A stretch of 52,453 nucleotides of DNA from Anaerolineales bacterium (lineage in GTDB: Bacteria > Chloroflexota > Anaerolineae > Anaerolineales > UBA4823). Made by a program: the position numbers and the translations under genes. The notes below the pieces were generated by a model. It saw nothing but the letters and a program-made list of their open reading frames with translations, was not told the origin of the DNA and searched no databases. This document shows, one piece after another, positions 32,840 through 42,138 of the stretch. Position 1 is the first letter of the stretch, and each line of letters opens with the position of its first letter. The stretch is taken from the NCBI GenBank assembly GCA_016932955.1, contig JAFGBV010000122.1, positions 1-52,453 on the forward strand. Reading direction: 5' to 3'.

Positions 32840-33717
32840 TCCACCGCACCATCTACGGAGCTACCCGCCGCCTGGTAAAAATCAGCCTTGCCCGTGCAGG
32901 CTTTTGCCTCGAGCCCACCTTCCTCATTATTGGAACGCAAAAAGGCGGGACCGTTGCGCTTTACCACTACCTCGATCACCACCCCGCCCTCTCATCGCCT
33001 GACCGCAAAGAAATCTCTTATTTCAGCAAAGATGCCCTCTACGCACGTGGCAAACACTGGTACCACAGCCACTTTCCGCTGCGCCGTACGGCTCAGATCA
33101 GCTACGAAGCCACCCCTGAATACATGTATTACCCAGCATGCGCCAGCCGCATCCACGCCTATAACCCCGCGATTCGAATGATCGTTCTTTTACGCAACCC
33201 GGTCGAGCGTGCATTTTCTGCCTGGAACATGTTCCGCAACCTGCTTACAGAAAAGCCTGCCTACTTACAGCAGCGGTCGCTCACATCCGATCCCTCTGTG
33301 CACCAGGTGATCCAGGCAATGCGGGCGCGCGGCAGCCTAGATGATTTCGATACTCTCGTACGCCAGGAGATTGAAGCTGCTCAGCCAGTTGAGAAAGCCC
33401 CAGAGCCATCTTTCGTCCGCCGCGGCCTGTACGCGCAACAATTAGAACAATTTTTCTCCCTCTTTCCCCGCCAACAGGTACTTGTGGTAGAAAGCCAGCG
33501 GCTGCGCGCCCAAACCGCCAGTACCCTGCATGAGATTTCCGAATTCCTGGGCTTCCCCCAATTTGCCTGGGAAAGCCTGGACCTACCTCACCTGCACACC
33601 GGCGCTTACCAAGGGCTAGAGCTTCCCCAGCAAACTCGTTATATCCTCCAGCAGTATTACCAACCTCACAACCAGACCCTATACCGCCTCCTGGGACAAA
33701 CCTTTGATTGGGAGTGA
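32836..33717 (+). CDS. Sulfotransferase-like protein 4 (NDST/heparan-type)
   Basis: 293 residues. The loop IIGTQKGGTVALYHYLDHHP (31-50), KEISYFSKD (58-66) and 3' motif MIVLLRNPVERAFSAWNMFR (R120, S128) follow the arrangement of heparan-sulfate N-deacetylase/sulfotransferases and related bacterial enzymes. The sequence LVVESQRLRAQTASTLHEIS fits the C-terminal region. Of the set, this one is the best candidate to sulfate an amino sugar or uronic-acid-containing glycan. It starts in the previous stop (ATGA). Confidence 0.85.
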   Translation: MIHRTIYGATRRLVKISLARAGFCLEPTFLIIGTQKGGTVALYHYLDHHPALSSPDRKEISYFSKDALYARGKHWYHSHFPLRRTAQISYEATPEYMYYPACASRIHAYNPAIRMIVLLRNPVERAFSAWNMFRNLLTEKPAYLQQRSLTSDPSVHQVIQAMRARGSLDDFDTLVRQEIEAAQPVEKAPEPSFVRRGLYAQQLEQFFSLFPRQQVLVVESQRLRAQTASTLHEISEFLGFPQFAWESLDLPHLHTGAYQGLELPQQTRYILQQYYQPHNQTLYRLLGQTFDWE

Positions 33718-33730
33718 CGGGGCTGACACC

Positions 33731-34639
33731 ATGCTGACCGGTTACCTACATCCCAATTACGCTATTTCACTGCATGAGTTTGGCACTCCCCTGGAACTCC
33801 CACTGTCCGGGGGCTGGGTTCTGCAGCGATTAATCCCGGGCAATATCGATCAGGATGCCATGGGATGTTATCCTTTCTTTTGCTGCTGTAATTGGTCACA
33901 CTTGGCAAGTGACCTGGATCAACTGACCAATCTGGTCAGCCTGACATTAATAACAGATCCATTTGGGGCTTATACTGAAAACGATCTGCAACTCGCTTTT
34001 CCAGACTTGGTGCATCCCTTCAAGCACCACTATGTGGTCGACTTGCATCACCCCTTCAAAACTACCAGCAAACACCACCTACGCAATATCAAAAAATCCC
34101 TCCACAAGGTAAATGTAGAAACCTGCACTTCCGCGCTCCCCTACCTGGATGACTGGACAGCCCTGTACCAAACCCTCATTCACCGTCACAACATTCATGG
34201 CATCACTGCTTTCTCGCGCACCGTCTTTTCAATACAGTTCCAGATTCCAGGGCTTCTGATCTTCCGCGCCTTTATTGCCAATAAGACAGTCGGCATGTTG
34301 CTCTTCTATCAGCAAGGCGAGACCATTTACTATCATCTGGGCGCTTATAGCCCCGAAGGTTATCAATGCAATGCCTCTTTTGCCTTATTTCACCACGCAC
34401 TGGAATATTGCGCCAGCCTTGGTAATCTGCACTGGCTAAGCCTGGGTGCTGGGGCTGGCCTGGAAGAAAATTTAGCTAACGGGTTAACCCGCTTTAAGCA
34501 CGGTTGGACCAATCAAACAAGACTTGTGTATTTATGCGGGCGTATCTATCAACCCGAACGCTATGCCAGCCTTACCATTGCTCAAAACTTGCAAACCATC
34601 TCCTATTTCCCAGCCTACCGACTGGGCGAATTTGACTAG
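33731..34639 (+). CDS. FemAB/BioF2-like acyltransferase (GNAT fold)
   Basis: About 302 residues. FKTTSKHHLRNIKKSLHKVN, a Lys/His-rich helix, is typical of the FemAB/CelD-like acetyltransferases. The central ITAFSRTVFSIQFQIPGLLI and GMLLFYQQGETIYYHLGAYS form a GNAT-type beta core, with NASFALFHHALEYC after it. In polysaccharide loci such proteins transfer acyl groups to sugars. The start was set at 33731 after the previous stop; an in-frame ATG at 33704 would overlap the sulfotransferase by 14 bases. Substrate unknown. Confidence 0.65.
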   Translation: MLTGYLHPNYAISLHEFGTPLELPLSGGWVLQRLIPGNIDQDAMGCYPFFCCCNWSHLASDLDQLTNLVSLTLITDPFGAYTENDLQLAFPDLVHPFKHHYVVDLHHPFKTTSKHHLRNIKKSLHKVNVETCTSALPYLDDWTALYQTLIHRHNIHGITAFSRTVFSIQFQIPGLLIFRAFIANKTVGMLLFYQQGETIYYHLGAYSPEGYQCNASFALFHHALEYCASLGNLHWLSLGAGAGLEENLANGLTRFKHGWTNQTRLVYLCGRIYQPERYASLTIAQNLQTISYFPAYRLGEFD

Positions 34640-34665
34640 AAATGTGGTAATCGATAGGAAACCTC

Positions 34666-35679
34666 ATGTCCCTGCAACGCCAGAAAGAATTCCACCGCAA
34701 CATGAAACTAGAAACCCTGCTTGCTGAGATCAGCCAATTACTTGCCCCCGTAGAAGAAGAGCTGGCAGCGCAACACCGCATGCCGCGCTTCCCCGTGCTC
34801 TTCGTCGTCGGCGTACCGCGCTGTGGCTCGACCTTGATGATGCAGTGGCTGGCGCGTACCAATTGCTTCGCTTATCCCACTAACCTTCTGTCGCGATTCT
34901 ATGCTGCTCCAGCCCTCGGTGCTCGTATTCAGAAACTGCTTGCTGACCCACAATACAACTTCAACAATGAAATCCTGGATTTTTCCCAGCCGTTTGATTT
35001 TCAATCTAACCTGGGAAAGACACGCGGCGCCATGGCACCCAATGAGTTCTGGTATTTTTGGCGTCGATTCATTCCCAATATCGAGCCCCGTCTCCTGGAA
35101 GATCACGAGTTACACCAGGTGCAAGGCGTCCGCTTTGCTGCCGAATTGGCAGCCATCGAAGCCGCTTTTGAGAAACCTTTGGCAATGAAAGCACTTATCT
35201 TGGAGCTCAATCTCCCATTCCTCTCCAGTCTGCTCGAAAAAGCTATTTTTCTCTATGTTAAACGTCACCCCTTTTATAATATCCAATCACTGCTCGAAGC
35301 GCGCATGAAATACTACGGCAGCCTGAATCAGTGGTACTCAATCAAGCCGCGAGAGTTTGAGTCCTTACAGAAATTGGATCCCATTTCTCAGGTGGCAGGG
35401 CAGGTATATTACACAACCACTGCAATTGAAACTGGTCTATCTCAGATAGATCCGGTACGCACCCTATCCGTACAATACGAGCATTTTTGCGCTCATCCTC
35501 GCACACTTTTCGATAAAATTATAGAAAAGTACGCCAGCCAGGGGTATCCAGCTGATTGGCTTGAATATGCATCTTTCGAATCTTTCGAAAACACCAATCA
35601 AGTGCGCCTATCCCTCGAAATGGCTGAACAGATTGCCCATGCCTACCACCAATTCTCCAGAGAAGAGATCCACCCATGA
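34666..35679 (+). CDS. Sulfotransferase-like protein 5
   Basis: 337 residues. PAPS loop FVVGVPRCGSTLMMQWLART (47-66). The 3'-phosphate region reads IFLYVKRHPFYNIQSLLEAR, with Arg-His-Pro in place of the usual Arg-Asp/Asn-Pro, so this copy is more divergent. Overlaps the aminotransferase start by four bases. It differs from the other six at the sequence level, so the array is not a simple tandem duplication. Acceptor unknown. Confidence 0.72.
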   Translation: MSLQRQKEFHRNMKLETLLAEISQLLAPVEEELAAQHRMPRFPVLFVVGVPRCGSTLMMQWLARTNCFAYPTNLLSRFYAAPALGARIQKLLADPQYNFNNEILDFSQPFDFQSNLGKTRGAMAPNEFWYFWRRFIPNIEPRLLEDHELHQVQGVRFAAELAAIEAAFEKPLAMKALILELNLPFLSSLLEKAIFLYVKRHPFYNIQSLLEARMKYYGSLNQWYSIKPREFESLQKLDPISQVAGQVYYTTTAIETGLSQIDPVRTLSVQYEHFCAHPRTLFDKIIEKYASQGYPADWLEYASFESFENTNQVRLSLEMAEQIAHAYHQFSREEIHP

Positions 35680-36896
35680 CTAAACTATCCCTCACCGACC
35701 TTGCCATCTTCGGCGGCTCCCCCGCCTTCGATGAAACCCTGCATATCGGGCGTCCCAACATCGGCAATCGAGAACGCCTTCTGGCGCGCATTAACGATAT
35801 GCTTGACCGGCGCTGGCTGACCAACCGCGGCCCCTACGTAATCGAATTCGAGCAGATGCTGGCTGAATTCCTAAACGTCAAGCACTGCATCTGTGTCTGC
35901 AACGCCACCATTGGCCTGGAGATCGCCATACGCGCGCTGGGGCTCACCGGTGAAGTGATTGTTCCGTCCTTTACCTTCATCGCCACTGCCCATGCCCTGC
36001 AGTGGCAAGAGATCACCCCCGTCTTCTGCGATATCGATCCCAAGACGCACAACATCAATCCCGCCAGGATTGAGAGCCTCATCACCCCGCGCACCACCGG
36101 CATCGTCGGTGTGCACATTTGGGGTCGCCCCTGCGATATTACTGCCATGGAAGAGATCAGTCAGCGACGCGGTATACGTCTCCTATTCGATGCCGCCCAT
36201 GCTCTGGGCTGCACCTACCAGGGGAAAATGATCGGCAACTTTGGGCAGGTTGAGGTGTTCAGCTTCCATGCCACCAAGTTCTTCAACTCTTTCGAGGGCG
36301 GGGCCATCACAACCAATGACGATCAACTGGCAGAGAAGATCCGTCTGATGCAAAACTTTGGCTTTGCCGGAATGGACAACGTGATCTATATCGGCACCAA
36401 CGGTAAAATGACCGAAGTATCTGCTGCCATGGGCCTCACGAGCCTGGAAAGCATTGCCGAGTTCACCGAAATCAACCGCCAAAATTACCATTTTTACCAC
36501 CGCGAGTTGAATGGTGTGCCCGGCCTGAAGATGATACGCTACAATGAGGCAGAAAAGAACAACTTTCAATACGTGATAGTAGAAGTCGACGCTGCCCAGG
36601 CAGGTATCCACCGCGACACTCTGATCAAAGTGCTACACGCTGAAAATGCCCGTGTGCGCCGTTACTTCTACCCGGCCTGCCATAATATGGAGCCCTACCG
36701 TTCGTATTTCCCGCATGCCGGGCTATTGCTCCCCGAAACGGAGCGTTTGGCGCAGCGCTGCATCAGCTTGCCAACTGGCACTGCCATGGATGAGGAGAGA
36801 ATTGTCCGCCTGGCACAACTCATCCGCTACGCCATATCAAATGGACCAGAGATCACTGTCAAGATTATTGGCAGCCAGCCGGGGAAACCAGCATGA
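35676..36896 (+). CDS. DegT/DnrJ/EryC1/StrS-family sugar aminotransferase
   Basis: 406 residues, PLP-dependent. The lysine loop is SFHATKFFNSFEGGAITTND. DAAHALGC supplies the pyridine-N-binding Asp, and the N-terminal NRGPYVIEFEQMLAEFLNVK is the usual substrate region. These enzymes put an amino group on 3-keto or 4-keto nucleotide sugars (for example dTDP-4-amino-4,6-dideoxy sugars). The amino sugar could be a sulfation or acylation site for neighbours. No NDP-sugar dehydratase or ketoisomerase lies in this window. It starts in the previous stop and the GT2 gene starts in its stop. Confidence 0.93.
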   Translation: MTKLSLTDLAIFGGSPAFDETLHIGRPNIGNRERLLARINDMLDRRWLTNRGPYVIEFEQMLAEFLNVKHCICVCNATIGLEIAIRALGLTGEVIVPSFTFIATAHALQWQEITPVFCDIDPKTHNINPARIESLITPRTTGIVGVHIWGRPCDITAMEEISQRRGIRLLFDAAHALGCTYQGKMIGNFGQVEVFSFHATKFFNSFEGGAITTNDDQLAEKIRLMQNFGFAGMDNVIYIGTNGKMTEVSAAMGLTSLESIAEFTEINRQNYHFYHRELNGVPGLKMIRYNEAEKNNFQYVIVEVDAAQAGIHRDTLIKVLHAENARVRRYFYPACHNMEPYRSYFPHAGLLLPETERLAQRCISLPTGTAMDEERIVRLAQLIRYAISNGPEITVKIIGSQPGKPA

Positions 36897-37804
36897 AACC
36901 CAAAGTCAGCGTTATGACCACCACCTACAACCATGAGCGTTACATCGCCCAGGCAGTGGAGAGTGTTGTCAACCAGAAAACAAATTTTCTCATCGAAATG
37001 GTAGTCGGCGAGGATTGCTCGACAGACCAGACACGACCGATCCTCCTCGCCTTGCAGGAGAAACATCCCTTTATCATTCGCCCTCTCCTGCGCGAAAGCA
37101 ACTGGGGTCGGCGACGCAACTTCATTGACACACTCTTTACCTGCGAAGGACAGTACATCGCAATCCTGGAAGGCGATGATTACTGGACCGATCCCGAAAA
37201 ACTTCAGCGCCAAGCTGAGTTCTTGGATTCCCACCCCAACTGTGCCATCTGCTTCCATCCGATCCTAAAAGTCCCCGAAGATAAAACCTGCCCGCCTTGG
37301 ATCTTTCGCCCCCACCCCGCAAAAGAGATCTACACCCTGGAAGACCTGATCCGCACCAACTTCATTGCTACCTGCTCGGTGATGTTCCGCAGCCGGCTTT
37401 TTACTGAGTTTCCTCCTTGGTACTATGATCTCCCCTCCGGTGATTGGCCTCTGCATATCCTCAATGCCCACCATGGCGATATTGGCATGATCGACCGTAT
37501 CATGGCAGCCTACCGAATCCATTCCGGTGGCGTGTGGTCACCGCACCAGGCCACCCAGCGCATCGCTGACCGCATCACAATGTTAGAAGTCATGCGCCCT
37601 TGGTTGGCCAAACCACTCAAGCGCTCTGCTACGCGCAGTCTGGCGCGCACACAGATACTTCTAGCGCATGCCACCGCCATCGAAAAAGGCTTTCTCCCAG
37701 CATTGCTGCTGCTGCTAAAGCTGCCCTTTCAAAACCCTTACCGCATCCCAGATTACATCCAGGCTGGCCTGGCAGAATTGCGAAACGCTCATTCGTTCAG
37801 GTAA
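36893..37804 (+). CDS. Family 2 glycosyltransferase
   Basis: 303 residues, GT-A fold. PKVSVMTTTYNHERYIAQAV is the nucleotide-sugar start, MVVGEDCSTDQTRPILLALQ follows, and ILEGDDYWTDPEKLQRQ holds the DXD-type metal site. No membrane helix. The enzyme would add one sugar to the lipid-linked unit in the cytoplasm; donor and acceptor unknown. It overlaps the aminotransferase by four bases. Confidence 0.92.
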   Translation: MKPKVSVMTTTYNHERYIAQAVESVVNQKTNFLIEMVVGEDCSTDQTRPILLALQEKHPFIIRPLLRESNWGRRRNFIDTLFTCEGQYIAILEGDDYWTDPEKLQRQAEFLDSHPNCAICFHPILKVPEDKTCPPWIFRPHPAKEIYTLEDLIRTNFIATCSVMFRSRLFTEFPPWYYDLPSGDWPLHILNAHHGDIGMIDRIMAAYRIHSGGVWSPHQATQRIADRITMLEVMRPWLAKPLKRSATRSLARTQILLAHATAIEKGFLPALLLLLKLPFQNPYRIPDYIQAGLAELRNAHSFR

Positions 37805-37811
37805 AAGATTC

Positions 37812-38861
37812 ATGATGAGTGCATCCCTTACTATCGCCTTCCTCCCAGTATACAAGAACCCCTACCAGCATCTGCTCACCAATGCCCTGCACCAGCAGGG
37901 TGTCGCTGTAGAGCACCTACACCGCTCACCATCCTTTGTCTGGTTATTCCGCTCCCGCCATAGAGTCCAGATCCTCCACCTGCACTGGCTTTCTGGCCTC
38001 TACATGAAGCGCTTACTCACTCCCCTCCAGGTAGCCATCTTTCTAAGTAAAATACTCCTTGCTCAAGCCCTCGGTTATAAAATCGTCTGGACCGTCCACA
38101 ACATCCTGCCCCACCAGCTTCCTTTCCCATCCTTGCACCACTTCATCCGCCGCTTTATCATGAATCGCGCCAATGCAGTCATAGCCCACTGTGAGTATGG
38201 CCTGAACGAGATCACCCGCCTCTTCCCCAGGCACAAGCCATCTTATATAATCCCCATTGGTAACTACGCATCCCTCTACCCTATCACAAGCAGCAAAGAG
38301 CAGGCTCGTCAGGTGCTTAGCCTGCACCCAGACGCATTCATCTACTTGTTTCTCGGGAATATCACTCCCTACAAAGGCGTCGATCGTCTCCTCGAGACCT
38401 TTCATGCCCATGCTACCCCGACCGATATCGTTCTCATTGTTGGGCGCAACCGTTCACCAACCTTCGTCCAGCGTTTACAGACTCTGGCAGAACAAGATCC
38501 CCGAGTCCATATAAATGCCAGTTATGTTCCAGATGATGAAATCCAGAATTACCTGTTAGCTGCAGATGTGATGGTGCTTCCTTTCAACGATATCCTCACC
38601 TCCAGCTCAGTTATTACCGGCATGTCGTACGCCCTCCCCATCATCGCCCCCGCCCTCGGTTGTCTACCCGAGCTCGTTACGCCAGATGCAGGCATCCTCT
38701 ACGATCCCCAAGATCCAGAAGGATTGCGCAATTCCATGCAGCGGATTAAAAACCTGAACACAGCTCATATGGGTCAGGTCGCTAAGAAAATCACCCAGTC
38801 CCTTTCATGGGACAATATCGCCCAGCAAACTGCCCGGGTGTACCGGGATTGCCTCCAATAA
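37812..38861 (+). CDS. Glycosyltransferase, GT-B (family 4-like)
   Basis: 349 residues of GT-B architecture. The N-terminal half contains ILHLHWLSGLYMK and IVWTVHNILPH. The C-terminal donor site has FLGNITPYKGVDRLLETF, VLPFNDILTSSSVITGMSYA and APALGCLPELV, as in GT4 retaining enzymes. Two possible starts (37812, 37815) cannot be told apart. Last of the lower-GC genes; composition changes sharply at the next gene. Confidence 0.88.
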   Translation: MMSASLTIAFLPVYKNPYQHLLTNALHQQGVAVEHLHRSPSFVWLFRSRHRVQILHLHWLSGLYMKRLLTPLQVAIFLSKILLAQALGYKIVWTVHNILPHQLPFPSLHHFIRRFIMNRANAVIAHCEYGLNEITRLFPRHKPSYIIPIGNYASLYPITSSKEQARQVLSLHPDAFIYLFLGNITPYKGVDRLLETFHAHATPTDIVLIVGRNRSPTFVQRLQTLAEQDPRVHINASYVPDDEIQNYLLAADVMVLPFNDILTSSSVITGMSYALPIIAPALGCLPELVTPDAGILYDPQDPEGLRNSMQRIKNLNTAHMGQVAKKITQSLSWDNIAQQTARVYRDCLQ

Positions 38862-38874
38862 GTAAATTGTTCCC

Positions 38875-40014
38875 ATGCCCTCCGTCTGCATCTTCTCCTC
38901 CGTTCATTCCGCCCTCGACAACCGCCTCTTCTACCGCGAGGCCCAGAGCCTTGCCCGGAACGGTTTTGAAGTCACCCTCATTGCCATCCATCCCCAGACC
39001 GAGCACCGGGATGGCATCCAGATCATCGGTCTCCCTCACATCCCCCGCTGGCAGCGCCCTCGCCTCTGGCTCACCATACTGCATCTTGCCCGCCGCACCC
39101 GCGCCGATATCTACCACTTTCACGACCCCGAGCTCCTCCTCGTCAGCCCCATCCTTCGCCTGCTCACCCGCAAGCCCGTCATCTACGACATCCACGAAGC
39201 CTACCCCGACTTTATTAAAGTCAAAGACTACATGCCCGCCTGGTTGCGCTACCCCCTCGCCTGGCTCTTTCGCATCCTGGAGCCCCTCCTCGCCCGCCTT
39301 CAGAGCGGTCTCATCTTCTCCGATGACGCCATAGCGGAAACCTTTGCCAGCCTCCCCCTCCCCAAAGAGACCCTCTTCAACTTCCCCGGCAGGTTCTTCG
39401 TTGACCAGGGTATCCAGACCACCCAGGCGATTACCCACCGCTCCCCCATCGTCCTCCACCTCGGCGGTCATGAGCGCAACCGCGGCACCCGCCTCATGAT
39501 CGCCGCCTTCGAGCAAATCCTGAGGGAAATCCCCCTTGCCCGCCTCCTCCTCGTTGGTCACTTCATGCCCCCATCCCTTGAAGAAGAAGTCCTCCTCGAT
39601 ATACACCAGCGTGGCATCCAGCAATCCGTCAGCGTCATCGGCCGCGTCCCCTTCGACACCATCGGCAATTACCTCAGCCAGGCTGCCGTCGGTTGGGTTC
39701 CCTGGCAGCCCTACACCAAGAACGATAAGAATATCCCCACCAAGCTCTTTGAATACATGTCCTATGCCGTTCCCATCGTCAGCTCCGACCTGCGCTCCAC
39801 TCGCCCCTTCGTGCGCGATGGCGAAAACGGCCTCCTCGTCGATCCCTCCGATCCATCCGAACACGCCATCGCCATCCTTGAGATCCTCCAGGACCCTCCT
39901 CACGGCGAAGCGATGGGTCGTCACGGTCAGGAACTAGCCCGTACCGTATACAACTGGGATGCCGAAGAGATCAAGCTCCTCGCCTTCTACAAACGACTGT
40001 TAGGTTTTGTGTGA
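38875..40014 (+). CDS. Glycosyltransferase family 4
   Basis: 379 residues, GT-B. PSVCIFSSVHSALDNRLFYR at the N-terminus; the ADIYHFHDPELLLVSPILRL segment; donor site VLHLGGHERNRGTRLMIAAF and KLFEYMSYAVPIVSSDLRST with the EX7E-type glutamate in the family position. It is written in the strongly C-ending codon style of the bulk window (42 of 60 bases G+C at 39121-39180), unlike the genes before it. It probably adds an inner sugar of the glycan. Confidence 0.92.
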   Translation: MPSVCIFSSVHSALDNRLFYREAQSLARNGFEVTLIAIHPQTEHRDGIQIIGLPHIPRWQRPRLWLTILHLARRTRADIYHFHDPELLLVSPILRLLTRKPVIYDIHEAYPDFIKVKDYMPAWLRYPLAWLFRILEPLLARLQSGLIFSDDAIAETFASLPLPKETLFNFPGRFFVDQGIQTTQAITHRSPIVLHLGGHERNRGTRLMIAAFEQILREIPLARLLLVGHFMPPSLEEEVLLDIHQRGIQQSVSVIGRVPFDTIGNYLSQAAVGWVPWQPYTKNDKNIPTKLFEYMSYAVPIVSSDLRSTRPFVRDGENGLLVDPSDPSEHAIAILEILQDPPHGEAMGRHGQELARTVYNWDAEEIKLLAFYKRLLGFV

Positions 40015-40058
40015 TCCTGTCCATCCCCCTGCATCCAATCATCCTTACATCTTGTTCA

Positions 40059-41084
40059 TCATGTTAGTGGGTACCCCAGCCGCTCCATCATCGGTCGGAT
40101 AATCCCCTCCACCCGTCCGATCGCCTCCCCGTTCACCCTGCGCCACTTATCCGCATCCGGCTCCGACACCACGTTGATCCGCGGCAGCCCGTTCGCATAA
40201 TTTCCAAAATTCTCCTCATAATCGATCCCCACAAAATCCGCCACCTCCCGGAAGATCCGCTGCGGTGTCCCCACCATCTCCTCATAGCGGATCGTCAGGT
40301 AAGGTACCTCGCTCGCCAGCCTCCGGTGTGCTAGCACCGCCTCGTTGCACCGCACCCACTGCCATGCGCACACCTCCTCCAGCGGGCTACCGGTCAGCTC
40401 TTGCCACCCCGGGATCAACGTGAACGCCCACCGCCCCCTCTCATCACCCGGGATCGTGATCTGTCGGCTTCCGTCCGCCTTCTCCGGCACCTGGTACCCC
40501 GCAAAGATTCGCTTCTGCCGCCATCCTTCCATCAAGGAGTGGATGTTCGGCCTCCCATCCCGCGTCAGGTAGATCACTCGCGCATCCGGGAACAGCCCCA
40601 GCAGAAACGGCAGCCGCAGGCAGTTCTCCGGCGTCTTCTCCAGCAGCCTCACCTTCTGCGAGCCTCGCCTAAAGATTGTATTGTAACCAACCACCATCCC
40701 TCGCACCGCATTCAACCCCCGCTGCGGGATCGCCGCGCTGACGCTGCTTCCCGTCTCCTCCGTCTTCCCCCTCCGCTTGATCTGCCGGTAGAGATTCCTC
40801 CCCCGCAGCCACCCCCTCATCCGGTTCACCCTCCGCCAGAAACTCCCCGGCGCCGCCTGCCTTTCGAACTCCCTCAGCATGTACCCGCGCGATTCCCCCG
40901 TCAGGTCACTCGCCTCCAGCGCCCCCGATTCCCAATTCTTAGCCGACGGGTGGTGGTAGTGCTCAATGATCTCCTTGCTCTCATACCCGATTGACCATAA
41001 CTCCCGCGCTTCCGATAATACATTGAACAGCAAAGTCGTCCCCGACCTCGGGCAGCCGATAATCAACACAGGAGATTGGATCAT
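40059..41084 (-). CDS. Sulfotransferase-like protein 6, antiparallel
   Basis: About 341 residues. MIQSPVLIIGCPRSGTTLLF opens with a PAPS loop (CPRSGTTLLF). The 3' motif is VIYLTRDGRPNIHSLMEGWR. AGGTGA upstream supports ATG 41084 over the GTG at 41093. It is the only minus-strand gene within the plus-strand glycosylation block and interrupts it, so it is separately expressed. Its codons are G-ending, as expected for a minus-strand gene in the C-rich plus-strand half of the window, indicating long residence here. Confidence 0.8.
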   Translation of the reverse strand: MIQSPVLIIGCPRSGTTLLFNVLSEARELWSIGYESKEIIEHYHHPSAKNWESGALEASDLTGESRGYMLREFERQAAPGSFWRRVNRMRGWLRGRNLYRQIKRRGKTEETGSSVSAAIPQRGLNAVRGMVVGYNTIFRRGSQKVRLLEKTPENCLRLPFLLGLFPDARVIYLTRDGRPNIHSLMEGWRQKRIFAGYQVPEKADGSRQITIPGDERGRWAFTLIPGWQELTGSPLEEVCAWQWVRCNEAVLAHRRLASEVPYLTIRYEEMVGTPQRIFREVADFVGIDYEENFGNYANGLPRINVVSEPDADKWRRVNGEAIGRVEGIIRPMMERLGYPLT

Positions 41085-41175
41085 AAACTTCACCTACAGG
41101 ATATAATACACAACAAGTTCCGCTCCATCCTAATGGATAGCCACGCGGATGTCAAGCACTAGTGGAGAATAAACG

Positions 41176-42129
41176 TTGACCACCCAATCCGGCCCCATCT
41201 TCATCATCGGCGTCCATCGCTCTGGCACCACACTCCTGCGTTACATGCTCAACAGCCACCCCCGCATCTACATCCCCCCCGAGTCCGACTTCATTCCCCG
41301 CTTCTTCCTCCACCGGACCTATACCACTCTCACCCAATCACAGCTAACCCGCCTCCTCGCCATTATTTTTGGAAAATACCGCTTCGTCAAAGAGTGGCAG
41401 GGTGCCCCTCCCGCTCCCCAATCCTTCCTGCCCGCTTTTACCACCCCCGCCGCCTTCCTCGACCGCCTCTACACCCTCTACGCGGAACAAAACGCTGCCC
41501 TGCGTTGGGGCGATAAAACCCCCATCTACAGCAGTTACGTGCCCCTCCTCGATGCTCTTTTTCCCACCGCCCAGTTCATCCACCTCATCCGCGATGGCCG
41601 TGATGCCGCCCTCTCCATGATTGACAAATGGGGCGCGAAGGATTTCCATATCGATATCTACTTCGCCGCCCGTAACTGGCTTCGCCGCACAAACCAGGCC
41701 CGCGCCGAAGGCAGCCGCCTTGGTCCCCAGCGCTATTACGAGCTGAAGTATGAGGACCTCGTCGCCAACCCCCAAAAAGAGCTTCTCTCCATCTGCGCCT
41801 TTCTTGGCGAAAACTACACTCCCGAAATGGCCTCTCCTCACCACCTTGGTCAGCAGCGCATCGAAGCAGGATCCTTCCACGATGCCGTCCGTCACCCCCC
41901 CTCCACCCAGCGCGTTGCCCGCTGGCAGTCCGAGATGTTCCTCGCTGACCAGCGCCTCTTCCAGCACATCGCCGGCGGCTTGCTCTCCCAGCTTGGCTAC
42001 CCCCTCACCGATCTCAGCCCCATGCCCCCCGCAGAGAAAGCCCGCCTCGCCACCCTCGCCGCCAAATACACCCTCCTCCAGTCCGGGCGAAACCTGTTGC
42101 AAATATTCAAGATTATGCCTCCCATATAA
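41176..42129 (+). CDS. Sulfotransferase-like protein 7
   Basis: 317 residues with TTG start and GGAG nine bases upstream. PAPS loop FIIGVHRSGTTLLRYMLNSH (9-28), 3' motif FIHLIRDGRDAALSMIDKWG, and a YELKYEDLVANPQKELLSIC segment typical of Sulfotransfer_3 proteins such as tyrosylprotein-type and bacterial Stf enzymes. Nine bases separate it from the next glycosyltransferase. Acceptor unknown. Confidence 0.85.
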   Translation: MTTQSGPIFIIGVHRSGTTLLRYMLNSHPRIYIPPESDFIPRFFLHRTYTTLTQSQLTRLLAIIFGKYRFVKEWQGAPPAPQSFLPAFTTPAAFLDRLYTLYAEQNAALRWGDKTPIYSSYVPLLDALFPTAQFIHLIRDGRDAALSMIDKWGAKDFHIDIYFAARNWLRRTNQARAEGSRLGPQRYYELKYEDLVANPQKELLSICAFLGENYTPEMASPHHLGQQRIEAGSFHDAVRHPPSTQRVARWQSEMFLADQRLFQHIAGGLLSQLGYPLTDLSPMPPAEKARLATLAAKYTLLQSGRNLLQIFKIMPPI

Positions 42130-42138
42130 CATCTCCCC

